In this document: piece after piece, positions 55,016-63,732 of the stretch
Layout of the letters: each line of letters begins with the position of its first letter
Numbering within the stretch: the first letter of the stretch is position 1
NCBI RefSeq assembly: GCF_022808595.1
Contig: NZ_JAKUCN010000002.1
Span: 487,806 to 551,805, forward strand
Direction: 5' to 3'
DNA: 64,000 nt
From: Microvirga solisilvae
GTDB lineage: Bacteria; Pseudomonadota; Alphaproteobacteria; Rhizobiales; Beijerinckiaceae
Notes under the pieces: model-generated
Told to the model about the DNA's origin: nothing
Seen by the model: the letters and a program-made list of their open reading frames with translations, nothing else
Databases searched by the model: none
Made by a program: the position numbers and the translations under genes

Positions 55016-55255
55016 TCAGACGATCTCGACGCGGTAATTCTCGATGACGGTGTTTGCGAGGAGCTTCTCGCAGGCCGCCTTGAGCTGGGCTTCAGCTTGC
55101 GTCTTGTCGGCGGTGCCGAGCTCGATATCGAAGACCTTGCCCTGGCGGACGCCATCAATGCCCTCGACGCCGAGGGATTTCAGGGCCCCTTCGATGGCCT
55201 TGCCTTGGGGGTCGAGAACGCCGTTCTTCAGGGTGACGGTGACGCGAGCTTTCAT
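55016..55255 (-). CDS. purS: Phosphoribosylformylglycinamidine synthase subunit PurS
   Basis: 79 residues from ATG 55255 ([20 protein letters not shown]). The fold of PurS is recognised from [29 protein letters not shown] and the C-terminal [15 protein letters not shown]. It bridges PurL and PurQ. A longer frame upstream lacks support; GGAG is not obvious but the family start fits well. Confidence 0.95.
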   Translation of the reverse strand: MKARVTVTLKNGVLDPQGKAIEGALKSLGVEGIDGVRQGKVFDIELGTADKTQAEAQLKAACEKLLANTVIENYRVEIV

Positions 55256-55321
55256 GGGAGGCCTCGAGGTTTCAAGATTTGCCCCACGCCATAAAGGGAA
55301 AGCCCTCAAGAGACAACGGCT

Positions 55322-55858
55322 TCAGGAGCCTAATTCACGGGCAGCAGCCTCGCGGACGCTTCGCTGCACCACCTCGGGGGAGAGGCCGACGGCCAGAACT
55401 ACCTCCAGATCTTCGCCCGACCGCCTGCCGATGGCAGCGCCGTAAGCCGGGGGCTTCTCGCTGTCCATGGGGCTCAGGGTGATCAGGAAGCCCGGATAGG
55501 GAGCATCCTTCAGGCGCTCGACAGCCACATGGGTCCGCACCGGCTTCTTGCGGTCGACCGGGGAGCGCAGGCCGCGGGCGAGGCGCTCCGGATCCTTGAG
55601 CAGGCTTTCCGTGATCTGTGCGTCCTTCCCCTTCAGGCGGATGACGCTGACGGCAAGGCCGGGATTGCAGGAGGGCGGAGCGCAGAAGGAGAGGGCGATG
55701 GGCTCGGCCCGATCCTCGGCAAGCCATTTCCGGAGAGGCAGCGCATCCCAGGAGGCATCGGTCTGCAGGCCCGCGACCGTGCGGGGAATGTAGTCGCAAC
55801 CCGTCAGGCTGAGGGCTAGAAGCAGGAGAACGGAGCGGGAGAGCAGGCGAAGCGGCAT
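55322..55858 (-). CDS. Hypothetical lipoprotein in the purine gene cluster
   Basis: 178 residues. A lipoprotein signal (LLSRSVLLLLALSLTGC) puts the lipidated Cys near residue 21. The mature part, with a Cys pair FCAPPSC and a SPMDSEKPPAYGAAIG segment, matches no family that I recognise. It lies between purC and purS, 66 bases before purS, and so interrupts the usual purC-purS pairing. A role linked to purine synthesis is not evident. Confidence 0.75.
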   Translation of the reverse strand: MPLRLLSRSVLLLLALSLTGCDYIPRTVAGLQTDASWDALPLRKWLAEDRAEPIALSFCAPPSCNPGLAVSVIRLKGKDAQITESLLKDPERLARGLRSPVDRKKPVRTHVAVERLKDAPYPGFLITLSPMDSEKPPAYGAAIGRRSGEDLEVVLAVGLSPEVVQRSVREAAARELGS

Positions 55859-56003
55859 GGCTTTCTTTTAGCGTCAAATCTGGGGCGAGGTCGATGGGAT
55901 TGCTGTTGCCTCCGAGAACACAATCGCCGCTGTGGGTCGTCCGGCTCAAAAACCAATGATGACGCAGGACAAATGGCGTCCTCCCGGGGCTGCGGAGCAG
56001 AAC

Positions 56004-56177
56004 CCGGGATCGCATGCAGGATGTGGCGCTGGTTTCCCCTCTCCCGAGTGGGAGAGGGGCAGGGGTGAGGGAATGCCATATCCGGAAAGGGCATGCCCTC
56101 ACCCGCCGCGCTGACGCGCGTCGACCTCTCCCGCCCGGGAGAGGTATTCCAGCGCCATATCCTGCTCACGATCCCGG
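56004..56177. repeat. 174-base element able to fold as a four-way junction (MITE-like or dispersed repeat)
   Basis: The outer arms 56004-56035 and 56146-56177 are inverted copies: CCGGGATCG, GCAGGAT and TGGCGCTGG all match. Inside are three perfect or near-perfect hairpins: CCCCTCTCCC with GGGAGAGGGG (56036-56045, 56050-56059), GGGTGAGGG with CCCTCACCC extended by ATGCC/GGCAT (56063-56077, 56090-56104), and ACCTCTCCC with GGGAGAGGT (56124-56132, 56137-56145). The outer stem and three hairpins make a cross-like fold. No coding capacity and no target duplication was seen. It may be a dispersed intergenic repeat; copy number cannot be judged from one window. Confidence 0.8.
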
Positions 56178-56399
56178 CTTGGCTCACGCCGTCCCGGATG
56201 ACGCCGTGTGTGATATGTTCATCTTTTGTTCTTGACTTTGGTCCTAACCTTGGCTATATGTGGTGTGTCCTGGCTCGATGAGGGGCGCGCTCGCGAGGCG
56301 TCGTGATCGATGGAGCCGGGAACGGTCCTGGGTCGGTCTCGCAAGCCGGGCCGGGAGGCCCATCGTTGCAAGACACGATGTCCGCCTAAAAGAACCGTG

Positions 56400-56456
56400 C
56401 GCGAGGGGCCGTCAGGTTCTTCTCCCTCTCACAAGCGAACCGGACGGCCTCTCGCG
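56400..56456. repeat. Second intergenic inverted repeat
   Basis: CGCGAGGGGCCGTC (56400-56413) plus AGGTT pairs with AACC then GGACGGCCTCTCGCG ending at 56456, leaving about 20 pyrimidine-rich bases in the loop. It lies between the larger element and purC. It could be another dispersed repeat or an RNA structure in the upstream region. Confidence 0.6.
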
Positions 56457-56564
56457 TCTCCCTCACCCCAGACCCTCGGGCGACCCACGCCGCGAGGTCA
56501 CTCCCCCATGCTCTTTGACATCTCACGGCCCTGCCGCTCTTCCAGGGACGGCTGCCGCCGAAAC

Positions 56565-56592
56565 AAAAAGCCCGGCGCTGAGGCCGGGCTTT
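56565..56592 (-). terminator. Rho-independent terminator after purC
   Basis: On the minus strand AAAGCCCGGC, a six-base loop, and GCCGGGCTTT are followed by further T (56565-56569 on the + strand are A). It lies 20 bases past the purC stop, so purC is transcribed apart from purS-purQ-purL. Confidence 0.9.
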
Positions 56593-56612
56593 CGCAAGAG
56601 ATGCTGCTGTTC

Positions 56613-57377
56613 TTACTGAACGAGGCGCGGGCCGCCGGTAATGACGTTCTCATTCTCGGACAGGATGCCGAGGCGGCGGGCGACCTCCGTATAGGCCTCC
56701 AGCAGCCCGCCCATATCCTGGCGGAACCGGTCCTTGTCGAGCTTGTCCTTGGACTTGATGTCCCACAGGCGGCACGAGTCGGGCGAAATCTCGTCGGCCA
56801 CGACGATACGCATCATCTCGCCTTCCCAGAGGCGGCCCGTCTCCAGCTTGAAGTCCACGAGGCGGATGCCGACGCCGAGGAAGAGGCCGGACAGGAAGTC
56901 GTTGACGCGGATGGCCAGCGCCATGATGTCGTCGATCTCCTGGGGCGAGGCCCAGCCGAAGGCGGTGATGTGCTCTTCCGAGACGATCGGATCGCCCAGT
57001 TCGTTGTTCTTGTAATAGAATTCGATGATCGAGCGGGGCAGGGGCGTGCCCTCTTCCAACCCAAGCCGCTTGGCGAGGGAGCCCGCTGCGACATTGCGCA
57101 CCTTCACCACCAGCGGAACGATCTCCACCTCGCGAATCAGCTGCTCGCGCATGTTCAGGCGGCGGATGAAGTGGGTGGGGATGCCGATATCGTTCAGATT
57201 CTGGAAGAGGTACTCGGAAATCCGGTTGTTCAGTACGCCCTTGCCGTCGATCACTTCATGCTTCTTGGCATTGAAGGCGGTCGCATCATCCTTGAAGTGC
57301 TGGATGAGCGTTCCGGGTTCGGGGCCCTCATAGAGGACCTTCGCCTTGCCCTCATAGACGCGACGGCGACGATTCAT
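56613..57377 (-). CDS. purC: Phosphoribosylaminoimidazole-succinocarboxamide synthase
   Basis: 254 residues from ATG 57377 ([18 protein letters not shown]), the usual start in alphaproteobacteria; ATG 57407 would add ten residues. SAICAR synthetase motifs include [33 protein letters not shown], and VDFKLETGR plus [13 protein letters not shown]. It joins aspartate to CAIR in purine synthesis. Its own terminator separates it from the other pur genes. Confidence 0.96.
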   Translation of the reverse strand: MNRRRRVYEGKAKVLYEGPEPGTLIQHFKDDATAFNAKKHEVIDGKGVLNNRISEYLFQNLNDIGIPTHFIRRLNMREQLIREVEIVPLVVKVRNVAAGSLAKRLGLEEGTPLPRSIIEFYYKNNELGDPIVSEEHITAFGWASPQEIDDIMALAIRVNDFLSGLFLGVGIRLVDFKLETGRLWEGEMMRIVVADEISPDSCRLWDIKSKDKLDKDRFRQDMGGLLEAYTEVARRLGILSENENVITGGPRLVQ

Positions 57378-57645
57378 AGGCGTGTACCGTGGTTTGAGAA
57401 AATCCATAATATGCCGTGGGCTCCTGGCTAGACATGTGCAGATCCGCGGCTGCGTGGCGCGGCTTTAAACCGGCGCTCCGCCTGAGGGCAACCTATCCGA
57501 TCAAGGGGAGGAGCACAACGCGGGGGAATGGGCTGCGACCCTGCAAAGGGGTGGAGCGAGCTTTCCTAGAAATGGGGAGCGTCTGGCGCTGGCGCGAGTG
57601 CGCCCTTATATCGCATGAGAGTCCAAGCTTAAGGAGAATGACATA

Positions 57646-57969
57646 ATGACCGGATTCGATGACCGTAGGGACGTTTTCGAGAAGCAGTTCGCCCATGACC
57701 AGGACCTGCGCTTCAAGGCCACGGCACGTCGCAACAAGCTGTTCGGCCTCTGGGTTGCCAGCCGCCTGGGCAAGACCGGCGATGAGGCCGAAGCCTATGC
57801 CAAGAGCGTCGTTCTCGCGGATTTCGAGGAAGCCGGCGATGCGGATATCCTGCGCAAGGTCGTCAAAGATCTCGATGATGCTGGCCAGTCGGCCGGAGAA
57901 GCCGAGCTTCGGGCCAAGCTCGCCGATCTGACCGAGCGCGCGATCCAGGAGGTTAAGGAGGGCCGGTAA
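57646..57969 (+). CDS. F1-ATPase inhibitor zeta subunit (DUF1476)
   Basis: 107 residues; AAGGAG lies eleven bases before the ATG. MTGFDDRRDVFEKQFAHDQDLRFKA is the conserved N-terminal helix that, in Paracoccus denitrificans zeta, enters F1 and blocks ATP hydrolysis; ARRNKLFGLWVASRLGK and DFEEAGDADILRKV follow. It is an alphaproteobacterial hallmark family. It acts in the cytoplasm on F1. Encoded divergently from purC, 268 bases apart. Confidence 0.93.
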   Translation: MTGFDDRRDVFEKQFAHDQDLRFKATARRNKLFGLWVASRLGKTGDEAEAYAKSVVLADFEEAGDADILRKVVKDLDDAGQSAGEAELRAKLADLTERAIQEVKEGR

Positions 57970-58017
57970 CGGCCCTTTTTCTTGGCCGTTGATACAAGCC
58001 TTCAAGGAAAGAGTTCC

Positions 58018-58791
58018 ATGCTGACCAATCCCTCCTTCCCCGAACTCCTCAAGGCCGGCACGCCCCTGCTTACGGCCTGGTGCGGCATCCCGGATCCCTC
58101 GGTTCCGGCCCTGCTCGCCCGGGAGGAGTTCGATGCGGTGGCGATGGACATGCAGCATGGATCCATCGATTTCGCCGCCGCTCTCCAGGCGGTGCCGCTG
58201 ATCGCGGCGGCGGGAAAGCCTGCCCTGGTGCGGATTCCGGTGGGCGAGTTCTCCACCGCCTCGCGGTTTCTCGATGCCGGCATTTCCGGCGTGATCGCGC
58301 CCATGATCAACACTATCGAGGATGCGCGTCTTTTTGCTTCCTTCATGAAGTTCCCGCCCGTGGGCCAGCGCAGCTGGGGCGCCTATGGGGCCATTTCCCT
58401 GTCCGGACTGGAGCCGTCGGAATACCTGCGCCGAGCCAATGACCTGACGGTTTCCTTCGCCATGGTGGAGACCCGGGAGGCGCTCGCCATCATCGACGAC
58501 ATTCTGGAGGTCCCCGGCATCGACGGCGTCTTCGTCGGCCCGGCCGATCTCTCCATCGCCCTCTCGGACGGCAGGGGCGTCGACCCGATGAGCGCCGAGG
58601 TCGAGAAGGCGCTCGACCACGTGCTCGCCCGGGTGCGGGCGGCCGACAAGATCGCTGCCATCTTCGCTCCGTCGGGCGCGCGGGCAGGGGAACTCGCCCG
58701 CAAGGGCTTCAACATGGTCTCCATCGGCAGCGACAGCAGCATGCTGCGGGCCGGAGCCCAGGCCTCCCTAGCCGCTGCCCAACAGGGTTGA
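58018..58791 (+). CDS. HpcH/HpaI family aldolase
   Basis: 257 residues from ATG 58018, with AAGGAAAG upstream. The TIM-barrel core includes FDAVAMDMQHGSIDF near residue 40, ALVRIPVGEF, MINTIEDARLF with the metal-binding Glu and VFVGPADLSIAL with the Asp. Relatives cleave 4-hydroxy-2-oxo acids to pyruvate or a hydroxypyruvate-type product and an aldehyde. Substrate cannot be assigned. It follows the zeta gene by 48 bases and may be in the same transcript. Confidence 0.9.
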   Translation: MLTNPSFPELLKAGTPLLTAWCGIPDPSVPALLAREEFDAVAMDMQHGSIDFAAALQAVPLIAAAGKPALVRIPVGEFSTASRFLDAGISGVIAPMINTIEDARLFASFMKFPPVGQRSWGAYGAISLSGLEPSEYLRRANDLTVSFAMVETREALAIIDDILEVPGIDGVFVGPADLSIALSDGRGVDPMSAEVEKALDHVLARVRAADKIAAIFAPSGARAGELARKGFNMVSIGSDSSMLRAGAQASLAAAQQG

Positions 58792-58798
58792 CCTCTCA

Positions 58799-59446
58799 TC
58801 AGGTAACGGGGCTGCCCTCCCGCGCCTTGGCCACCCGGTAATAGGCCCAGAGCACCTTGGCGGCCACGCCCCGCCAGGGCCGCCACTGCTCCGCAAGAGC
58901 GGTCAGAGCTTTCGCATCCGGGCGTTTGTCCAGGTCGTAGGCGATCCGGGCAGCCTCCTGCACCGCGAGATCCCCGCCCGGAAAGGCGTCGGGATGGCCC
59001 AGGCAGAAGAGCAAATAGATATCCGCCGTCCAGGGGCCGATGCCCTTCACCCGCGTCAGAAGATTATGCGCCTCGTCGGCGGGAAGCTCGTGCAATTGGT
59101 CGAGCGGAAGTCGCCCTTCCACGATCTCGGTGGCGGTCACACGGATCGTCCTGACCTTCATGGCCGAGAGGCCCGCCGCCCGCAGCTCCTCATCGGAGAG
59201 GCTCAGGAAACGTTCAGCCGTCGGCGGTTCGAGGATCGCTCTGACCCGTCCCCAGATCGCTGCGGCGCTCGCCGTCGACACCTGTTGGCCGGTGATGATC
59301 CAGGCCAGACCCTCGAAGCCCGGCGGGCGCTTGCGCAATTGCGGCACGACACCCTCGGCGGCCAGCCGCGCCATCACAGGGTCGGCCTTGGCGAGCGCCT
59401 TCAGGCCCCTCTTGAGAACCGCGTCCGTTTCGAGGAGGGTGGCCAT
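58799..59446 (-). CDS. AlkA-like DNA-3-methyladenine glycosylase
   Basis: 215 residues from ATG 59446 (MATLLETDAVLKRG). The helix-hairpin-helix is LLTRVKGIGPWTADIYL and the catalytic Asp sits in GGDLAVQEA. WIITGQQVSTASA also belongs to the AlkA/HhH-GPD family. It removes alkylated bases as the first step of base excision repair. It lacks the N-terminal AlkA domain of E. coli, like many bacterial short forms. Divergent from gluQ. Confidence 0.9.
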   Translation of the reverse strand: MATLLETDAVLKRGLKALAKADPVMARLAAEGVVPQLRKRPPGFEGLAWIITGQQVSTASAAAIWGRVRAILEPPTAERFLSLSDEELRAAGLSAMKVRTIRVTATEIVEGRLPLDQLHELPADEAHNLLTRVKGIGPWTADIYLLFCLGHPDAFPGGDLAVQEAARIAYDLDKRPDAKALTALAEQWRPWRGVAAKVLWAYYRVAKAREGSPVT

Positions 59447-59477
59447 CGATTCCGTTCCTGTTTCTAAAAGGCCGTCC

Positions 59478-60377
59478 GTGACGAAGCCCGTATTCCGATT
59501 TGCTCCCAGCCCCAACGGACGGCTTCATCTGGGCCATGCCTATTCGGCCCTGCTCAACGATGCGCTCGCCCGCCGGTACGATGGCCGCTTCCTGCTGCGC
59601 ATCGAGGACATCGATATCACACGCTGCCGCCCGGAATACGAGAGGGCGATTGTCGAGGATCTCGAATGGCTCGGCTTGGATTGGGAAAAGCCAGTGCGCC
59701 GGCAGTCGGAGCATTTCGCGGATTATCACGCAGCCTTTCAGAATCTGAAGGGCAGGGGTCTCGTCTATCCGTGTTTCTGCTCTCGCAAGGAGATTGCCGA
59801 CAATGTTCGTTTTCTCGAAACACATTACATGGAGAGCAATGAATCCTGGCGCATCGATCCCGATGGCGCTCATCTCTATCCAGGCACATGCAAAAGCCTT
59901 TTGCCGAGGGACGCCGAATTAAGAATCGAAGCGGGTGAGCCGCATACATGGCGCATCGACATGCAAGCAGTGCAAAAGCTGCTTCCCGGACCGCATCGTT
60001 TCACACGGTTCACTCTCGACGGTGAAGAACAGATCGTTGAGGCCGATCCCTGGCGCTGGGGCGATGCGGTGATCCTGCGCAAGGACGTGCCGACGAGCTA
60101 TCATCTCTCCGTCGTGGTGGACGATGCGTTGCAGGGCGTCACGCATGTGGTGCGCGGGCAGGATCTTGAGGCCGCCACCGATCTGCACGTGCTCTTGCAG
60201 AAGCTCCTCGGTCTTCCGACGCCGCTTTATCATCACCACGGCCTGATCCTCGATCCGGGCGGCGACAAGCTCGCGAAAAGCCGGAAATCCGAAGCGCTGC
60301 ATGAATTGCGTGAGCGCGGCATCACGGCTGCCGAGGTCAGGCAGCGTCTCGGCTTTCAGCCCACGCCCAGCACATAA
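59478..60377 (+). CDS. gluQ: Glutamyl-Q tRNA(Asp) synthetase
   Basis: 299 residues from GTG 59478 (VTKPVFRFAPSPNGRLHLGHAYSALL); the upstream frame has no support. It has the class I HIGH motif as HLGH, the KMSKS variant KLAKS, and a zinc site with CFC at VYPCFCSRKE and a later Cys in YPGTCK. The protein is truncated relative to GluRS, lacking the anticodon-binding domain, and glutamylates queuosine in tRNA(Asp). Its 3' end overlaps the convergent carrier gene by 22 bases. Confidence 0.94.
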   Translation: MTKPVFRFAPSPNGRLHLGHAYSALLNDALARRYDGRFLLRIEDIDITRCRPEYERAIVEDLEWLGLDWEKPVRRQSEHFADYHAAFQNLKGRGLVYPCFCSRKEIADNVRFLETHYMESNESWRIDPDGAHLYPGTCKSLLPRDAELRIEAGEPHTWRIDMQAVQKLLPGPHRFTRFTLDGEEQIVEADPWRWGDAVILRKDVPTSYHLSVVVDDALQGVTHVVRGQDLEAATDLHVLLQKLLGLPTPLYHHHGLILDPGGDKLAKSRKSEALHELRERGITAAEVRQRLGFQPTPST

Positions 60378-61273
60378 AGCCAGAGCACCGTAGTGCCGAG
60401 CGCGAGCGCCGTCGAGAGCGTCACCGCGCTTGATGCCAGGGCGACGCCCTCGTTGTAGCGCTCGGCGAAGAGATAGGCGTTGATGCCGGAGGGGCACGAG
60501 GCGAAGAGCACCGCAACGCCCGCCCAGACCGGCGGCATTTCGAACACGTAGGTCGCCAGCAGCAGCACAACAAGCGGATGCACCACGAGCTTGAGAGCAG
60601 AAATCACCGTCGGCAGTTTCCAACCCATCTTCATGCCGTAGCGACGCAGCGCGATGCCCATGGAGATCAGTGCGCAGGGAACCGCTGCGCTCGCGATCAG
60701 GTCCACGATCTGCCACAGCGGCTCGGGAATGACGGGAGCGACGGGGCGCAAGGCAGAGCCCGCGAGAATGCCGATGACGATCGGGTGCGTCGCCAACCGG
60801 CGGAGGATCACGAGCGGCGATGCCTGCCGGCCTTCCGCCAGAACCGTGGCGAGCGTCATGGTGACGGGCAGGTGCACCGCGAGCAGCAGAAACAGCGGCG
60901 CCGCGCCCTCGTCGCCATAGGCCTTGAGGATCATGGGCACGCCCACGAAGACGGTGTTGGCCTGTCCTGCCGAGAAACCGGCCACGACGCTCGACACGCC
61001 TTTGATGCCGAAGAATCGTTTGCCGATCGTGGTGGCGAGCACCCACACCACGGCCACGCCCACGAAATAGGAAATCCAGTAGCCCCAGGGCTGCACCTCC
61101 GGGATCTCGGCTTTCACGAGAGTGCGGAAAATCAGGCAGGGTACGGAGAGGGTGAAGACGAATTCCGACAGGCCTTCGCCCATGCGCTCCGAGACGAAGC
61201 CCGTACGGCGCGCGAGATAACCAATCCCGATCAGGCCGAAGACCGGGAAGACGATCAGAACCAAGTCAAGCAT
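60356..61273 (-). CDS. AEC (auxin efflux carrier) family transporter
   Basis: 305 residues with about ten membrane segments in two halves. LIVFPVFGLIGIGYLARR at the start, then SEFVFTLSVPCLIFRTL in the first half and ASCPSGINAYLFAERYN in the second, with GQANTVFVGVPMI between, fit this family. In bacteria these carriers export or take up organic acids such as malate or malonate; the substrate is unknown here. It runs convergent to gluQ and lies six bases downstream of the M23 peptidase gene on the same strand. Confidence 0.92.
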   Translation of the reverse strand: MLDLVLIVFPVFGLIGIGYLARRTGFVSERMGEGLSEFVFTLSVPCLIFRTLVKAEIPEVQPWGYWISYFVGVAVVWVLATTIGKRFFGIKGVSSVVAGFSAGQANTVFVGVPMILKAYGDEGAAPLFLLLAVHLPVTMTLATVLAEGRQASPLVILRRLATHPIVIGILAGSALRPVAPVIPEPLWQIVDLIASAAVPCALISMGIALRRYGMKMGWKLPTVISALKLVVHPLVVLLLATYVFEMPPVWAGVAVLFASCPSGINAYLFAERYNEGVALASSAVTLSTALALGTTVLWLYVLGVG

Positions 61274-61278
61274 GAGTA

Positions 61279-63309
61279 TCAGCGCAGATCGGCGCGTTGC
61301 GAAAGGCTGGCCGTCGAGCCGGCCTGATTCAGCAGGGTGTCGACCTGCTCACGCTGGCGCTTGAATTCCGCGAGGCTGCGGCCGTCGAGCTCGCGGCCCT
61401 GCGGCAGGCGGATCTTCAGCGGGTCGACAAAGCTGCCGTTGATCAGCACTTCATAGTGAAGGTGAGGGCCGGTCGAGAGACCCGTGCTGCCGAGATAGCC
61501 AATCACCTGACCCTGACGCACCCGGAGGCCGGGCGCCATGTTCTTGGCGAAGCCCGACATGTGGGAATAGGTCGTGACGTAGCCGTTGGCGTGCTGGATT
61601 TCGATGTGGCGTCCGTAGCCCGACTTCCAGTCCGCGATGCGAATGGTGCCGTTGCCTGCCGCCAGGATCGGCGTGCCGACCCGGTTCGACCAGTCGATGC
61701 CCGTATGCGGACGCGTATAGCCGAGGATGGGGTGGAAGCGCGAGCCGAAGCCGGAGCGCAGGATGCCGTCCGAGATGGGCTTGCGGAGGAGGAATTTCTT
61801 GAGGGAGCGGCCGGTTTCATCGAAATAATCGATGCTGCCGTCCTCGCCCTGGAAGCGATAGACTCGACGCGCCTCACCGCCCACGGTCAGGGAGGCGTAG
61901 AGCACTTCCGGGGTGTCGTCATCGTCGTCCGAGCCGAAGAAAACCTCGAAATTGTCGCCCTGCGCCACGCGGCGCTGGAAATCCACGTCATAGCCGAAGA
62001 TGCGGACCAGTTCTTCCACCGTTTCCGGCGGCAGATCGTTCTTGAGGGCCGTCTCGTAGAGGCTCTCATAGAGGCGCACGCCGTTGCCGCCTTCCTCTTC
62101 TTCCTCCGGCGAATCGGCGGTCTGCTGGGCGTCGGAAGAATCCTGAGGCGGCGTCACGGAGACGAAGACGCCCCGATCGTTCGTGGCGGCGATGCCTTCG
62201 ACGCCCCTTTCGCCGAAAGCGATCACGCGCACGATCTGGCGGGGGTCGCCCAGGCGGGGACCGGGTGCGATGAGGAGGCGCAGGCGCTGGCCTTCACCCA
62301 TGGCGGCCACTTTGATCCGTGCGGCCAAGGCGGAGGAAATGGCAGCAATCTGCTCCGGGGTCGCCCCGTAGCTGCGCAAGGCCGTCTCGAGGGTTTCACC
62401 CTTTCTGAGCACCACGTCCCGCTCTTCCATGAGAGGTGCGGCCGTCTTCTCGATCTTCGGCAGTTCGGTGACATTCTCCGGCATCACCCGCACCTCGATG
62501 GTGCTGAAGGCCGTATCGACGACGCGAGCATAGCCGAGCGCATCGCCCAGGCCATCGGGCTGGCGCAGGGTGCGCGACAGCATCTGCTGTGCCGGGATCG
62601 GCACGGAAGCGCGCCGTCCGGTTTCTCCGGCGACGCGGCGCTCCTCTTCCAGCATCGCCATCACGTCGTTGTCCGTCAGGGACGGGGCGCTGGCTTCGAT
62701 GACCATGGAGGCGAGATCACGACGCATGACAGAAACGTCCGCATCGGCGATTTCGGGCGGCTGATCGATCTTCTCCTGCGTGGCATCCTCGGCAAAGAGG
62801 CGCATGGGATTGAACGCGGGAATATCGGTGGCGTAGGTGCCGGTGGTCATGGACAGATTGGTGGCGACCCGCACGAACTGGCGGACCTTGATCGCCTCGC
62901 GGTCCCCGTTGCGGATCGTCATCGCGGCCTTGAAGCTTTGCTTTGCGGAGGCCGTCATCTCCGTCTTGTTCAGGCGGTCGGCCTTTCTGGCGACGTTCGT
63001 GGTCTTATCGTCATCCTGGCTCGCTCGGGGAGAGGTGCTCAAGGCTGCCCATTCAGGAGGCTGAACGGAGGTGGTGGCTCCTTCGATCGCAACATGGATC
63101 GAAGCGCCGACCAGAACCGCGCCAGTCAGGCCCGTGAGGATGCTGGCGCCGAGCCAGCGCAGATTGATCTCTCGCTTGTCCACCTCAGGCGCCGCCGCGC
63201 CGTTGGCGCTCAGGGCAGGCTCATGGCTGAGTTCGACACCAGACGGCAGGCGCAGGACTTCCCGGCGGGAAGCCTTGGTCAGGCCGTGGTCTGGAGGAAC
63301 GTGGCTCAT
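61279..63309 (-). CDS. Large M23 family metallopeptidase with N-terminal membrane anchor
   Basis: 676 residues. One hydrophobic segment (about 52-75, ASILTGLTGAVLVGASIHVAI) anchors it to the inner membrane, with a long periplasmic region. The C-terminal M23 domain (about 545-650) has intact zinc motifs: HTGID (HxxxD) and HLHYEV (HxH), with YSHMSGFAK and GSTGLSTGPH between. Unlike the EnvC-like protein earlier in the window, it should be an active peptidoglycan endopeptidase. It probably co-transcribes with the carrier gene. A segment EEEEEGG near residue 400 is acidic. Confidence 0.93.
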   Translation of the reverse strand: MSHVPPDHGLTKASRREVLRLPSGVELSHEPALSANGAAAPEVDKREINLRWLGASILTGLTGAVLVGASIHVAIEGATTSVQPPEWAALSTSPRASQDDDKTTNVARKADRLNKTEMTASAKQSFKAAMTIRNGDREAIKVRQFVRVATNLSMTTGTYATDIPAFNPMRLFAEDATQEKIDQPPEIADADVSVMRRDLASMVIEASAPSLTDNDVMAMLEEERRVAGETGRRASVPIPAQQMLSRTLRQPDGLGDALGYARVVDTAFSTIEVRVMPENVTELPKIEKTAAPLMEERDVVLRKGETLETALRSYGATPEQIAAISSALAARIKVAAMGEGQRLRLLIAPGPRLGDPRQIVRVIAFGERGVEGIAATNDRGVFVSVTPPQDSSDAQQTADSPEEEEEGGNGVRLYESLYETALKNDLPPETVEELVRIFGYDVDFQRRVAQGDNFEVFFGSDDDDDTPEVLYASLTVGGEARRVYRFQGEDGSIDYFDETGRSLKKFLLRKPISDGILRSGFGSRFHPILGYTRPHTGIDWSNRVGTPILAAGNGTIRIADWKSGYGRHIEIQHANGYVTTYSHMSGFAKNMAPGLRVRQGQVIGYLGSTGLSTGPHLHYEVLINGSFVDPLKIRLPQGRELDGRSLAEFKRQREQVDTLLNQAGSTASLSQRADLR

Positions 63310-63543
63310 GGCAGGTGATACGGCAATCGTGAGAACAAGGTGACAGGATTAAGTGCTGAAGTCGCTCTAGCACAAGAGCCAGCCTGGGCACAGGCTTAAC
63401 AAGAGGGCCTTGCCGAAAGGCCGCATTCCCAATGCGGAAGCGCCGTCGGGAACGCTGCTTCAACCGTCACTGTGTCTGGAGTGAGGCAGGCGAGCCTAAA
63501 AGCTGTGTCCAGAACAGGCCGTCAAAAAACTTTCACAACCGTG

Positions 63544-63572
63544 TTGACAGTCTCAAGAGGCCGGGCTTATAA
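63544..63572 (+). promoter_or_regulatory. Upstream rRNA operon promoter (P1 candidate)
   Basis: TTGACA (63544-63549), 17-base spacer, TTATAA (63567-63572): close to ideal sigma-70 spacing. It precedes a long leader and no coding gene, as in rRNA operons of Hyphomicrobiales. Confidence 0.75.
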
Positions 63573-63703
63573 ACCGCCCATCGACGCCGCCGCTGATTGT
63601 GGGCGGCGCCAAAACCTCCTCAGTAACGGGCGCGCTGCCCGACGCAAGTCGGGATGCGAGGCATGTTCTGGTGAGGGTTGATCCGGTTCTGGAAAGAACG
63701 GGG

Positions 63704-63732
63704 TTGACAAAGAAAGCGAGTGACCTTAAATC
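63704..63732 (+). promoter_or_regulatory. Downstream rRNA operon promoter (P2 candidate)
   Basis: TTGACA (63704-63709), a 16- or 17-base spacer, and TTAAAT or TAAATC (63726-63732). It lies 160 bases after the first promoter, making a tandem pair. The weak -10 makes this less certain. Confidence 0.6.

Larger units (their letters stand above)
55859..56612. other. Long intergenic region with two palindromic elements and the purC terminator
   Basis: 754 bases between the lipoprotein gene and purC with no gene that I can support. Its content is a 174-base palindromic element (56004-56177), a second hairpin (56400-56456) and a terminator for purC (56565-56592). The promoter of the lipoprotein-purS-purQ unit must lie in or near it. 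The run at 55984-56009 (CCGGGG...ACCCGGG) forms a further small dyad. Confidence 0.6.

Noticed and set aside
57493..58620. Long minus-strand frame opposite the zeta and aldolase genes
   Set aside because: It covers two well-supported genes on the other strand and shows no domain.
61297..63318. 673-residue plus-strand frame opposite the M23 peptidase
   Set aside because: Almost an exact mirror of the peptidase gene; the minus strand has the HxxxD and HxH motifs.
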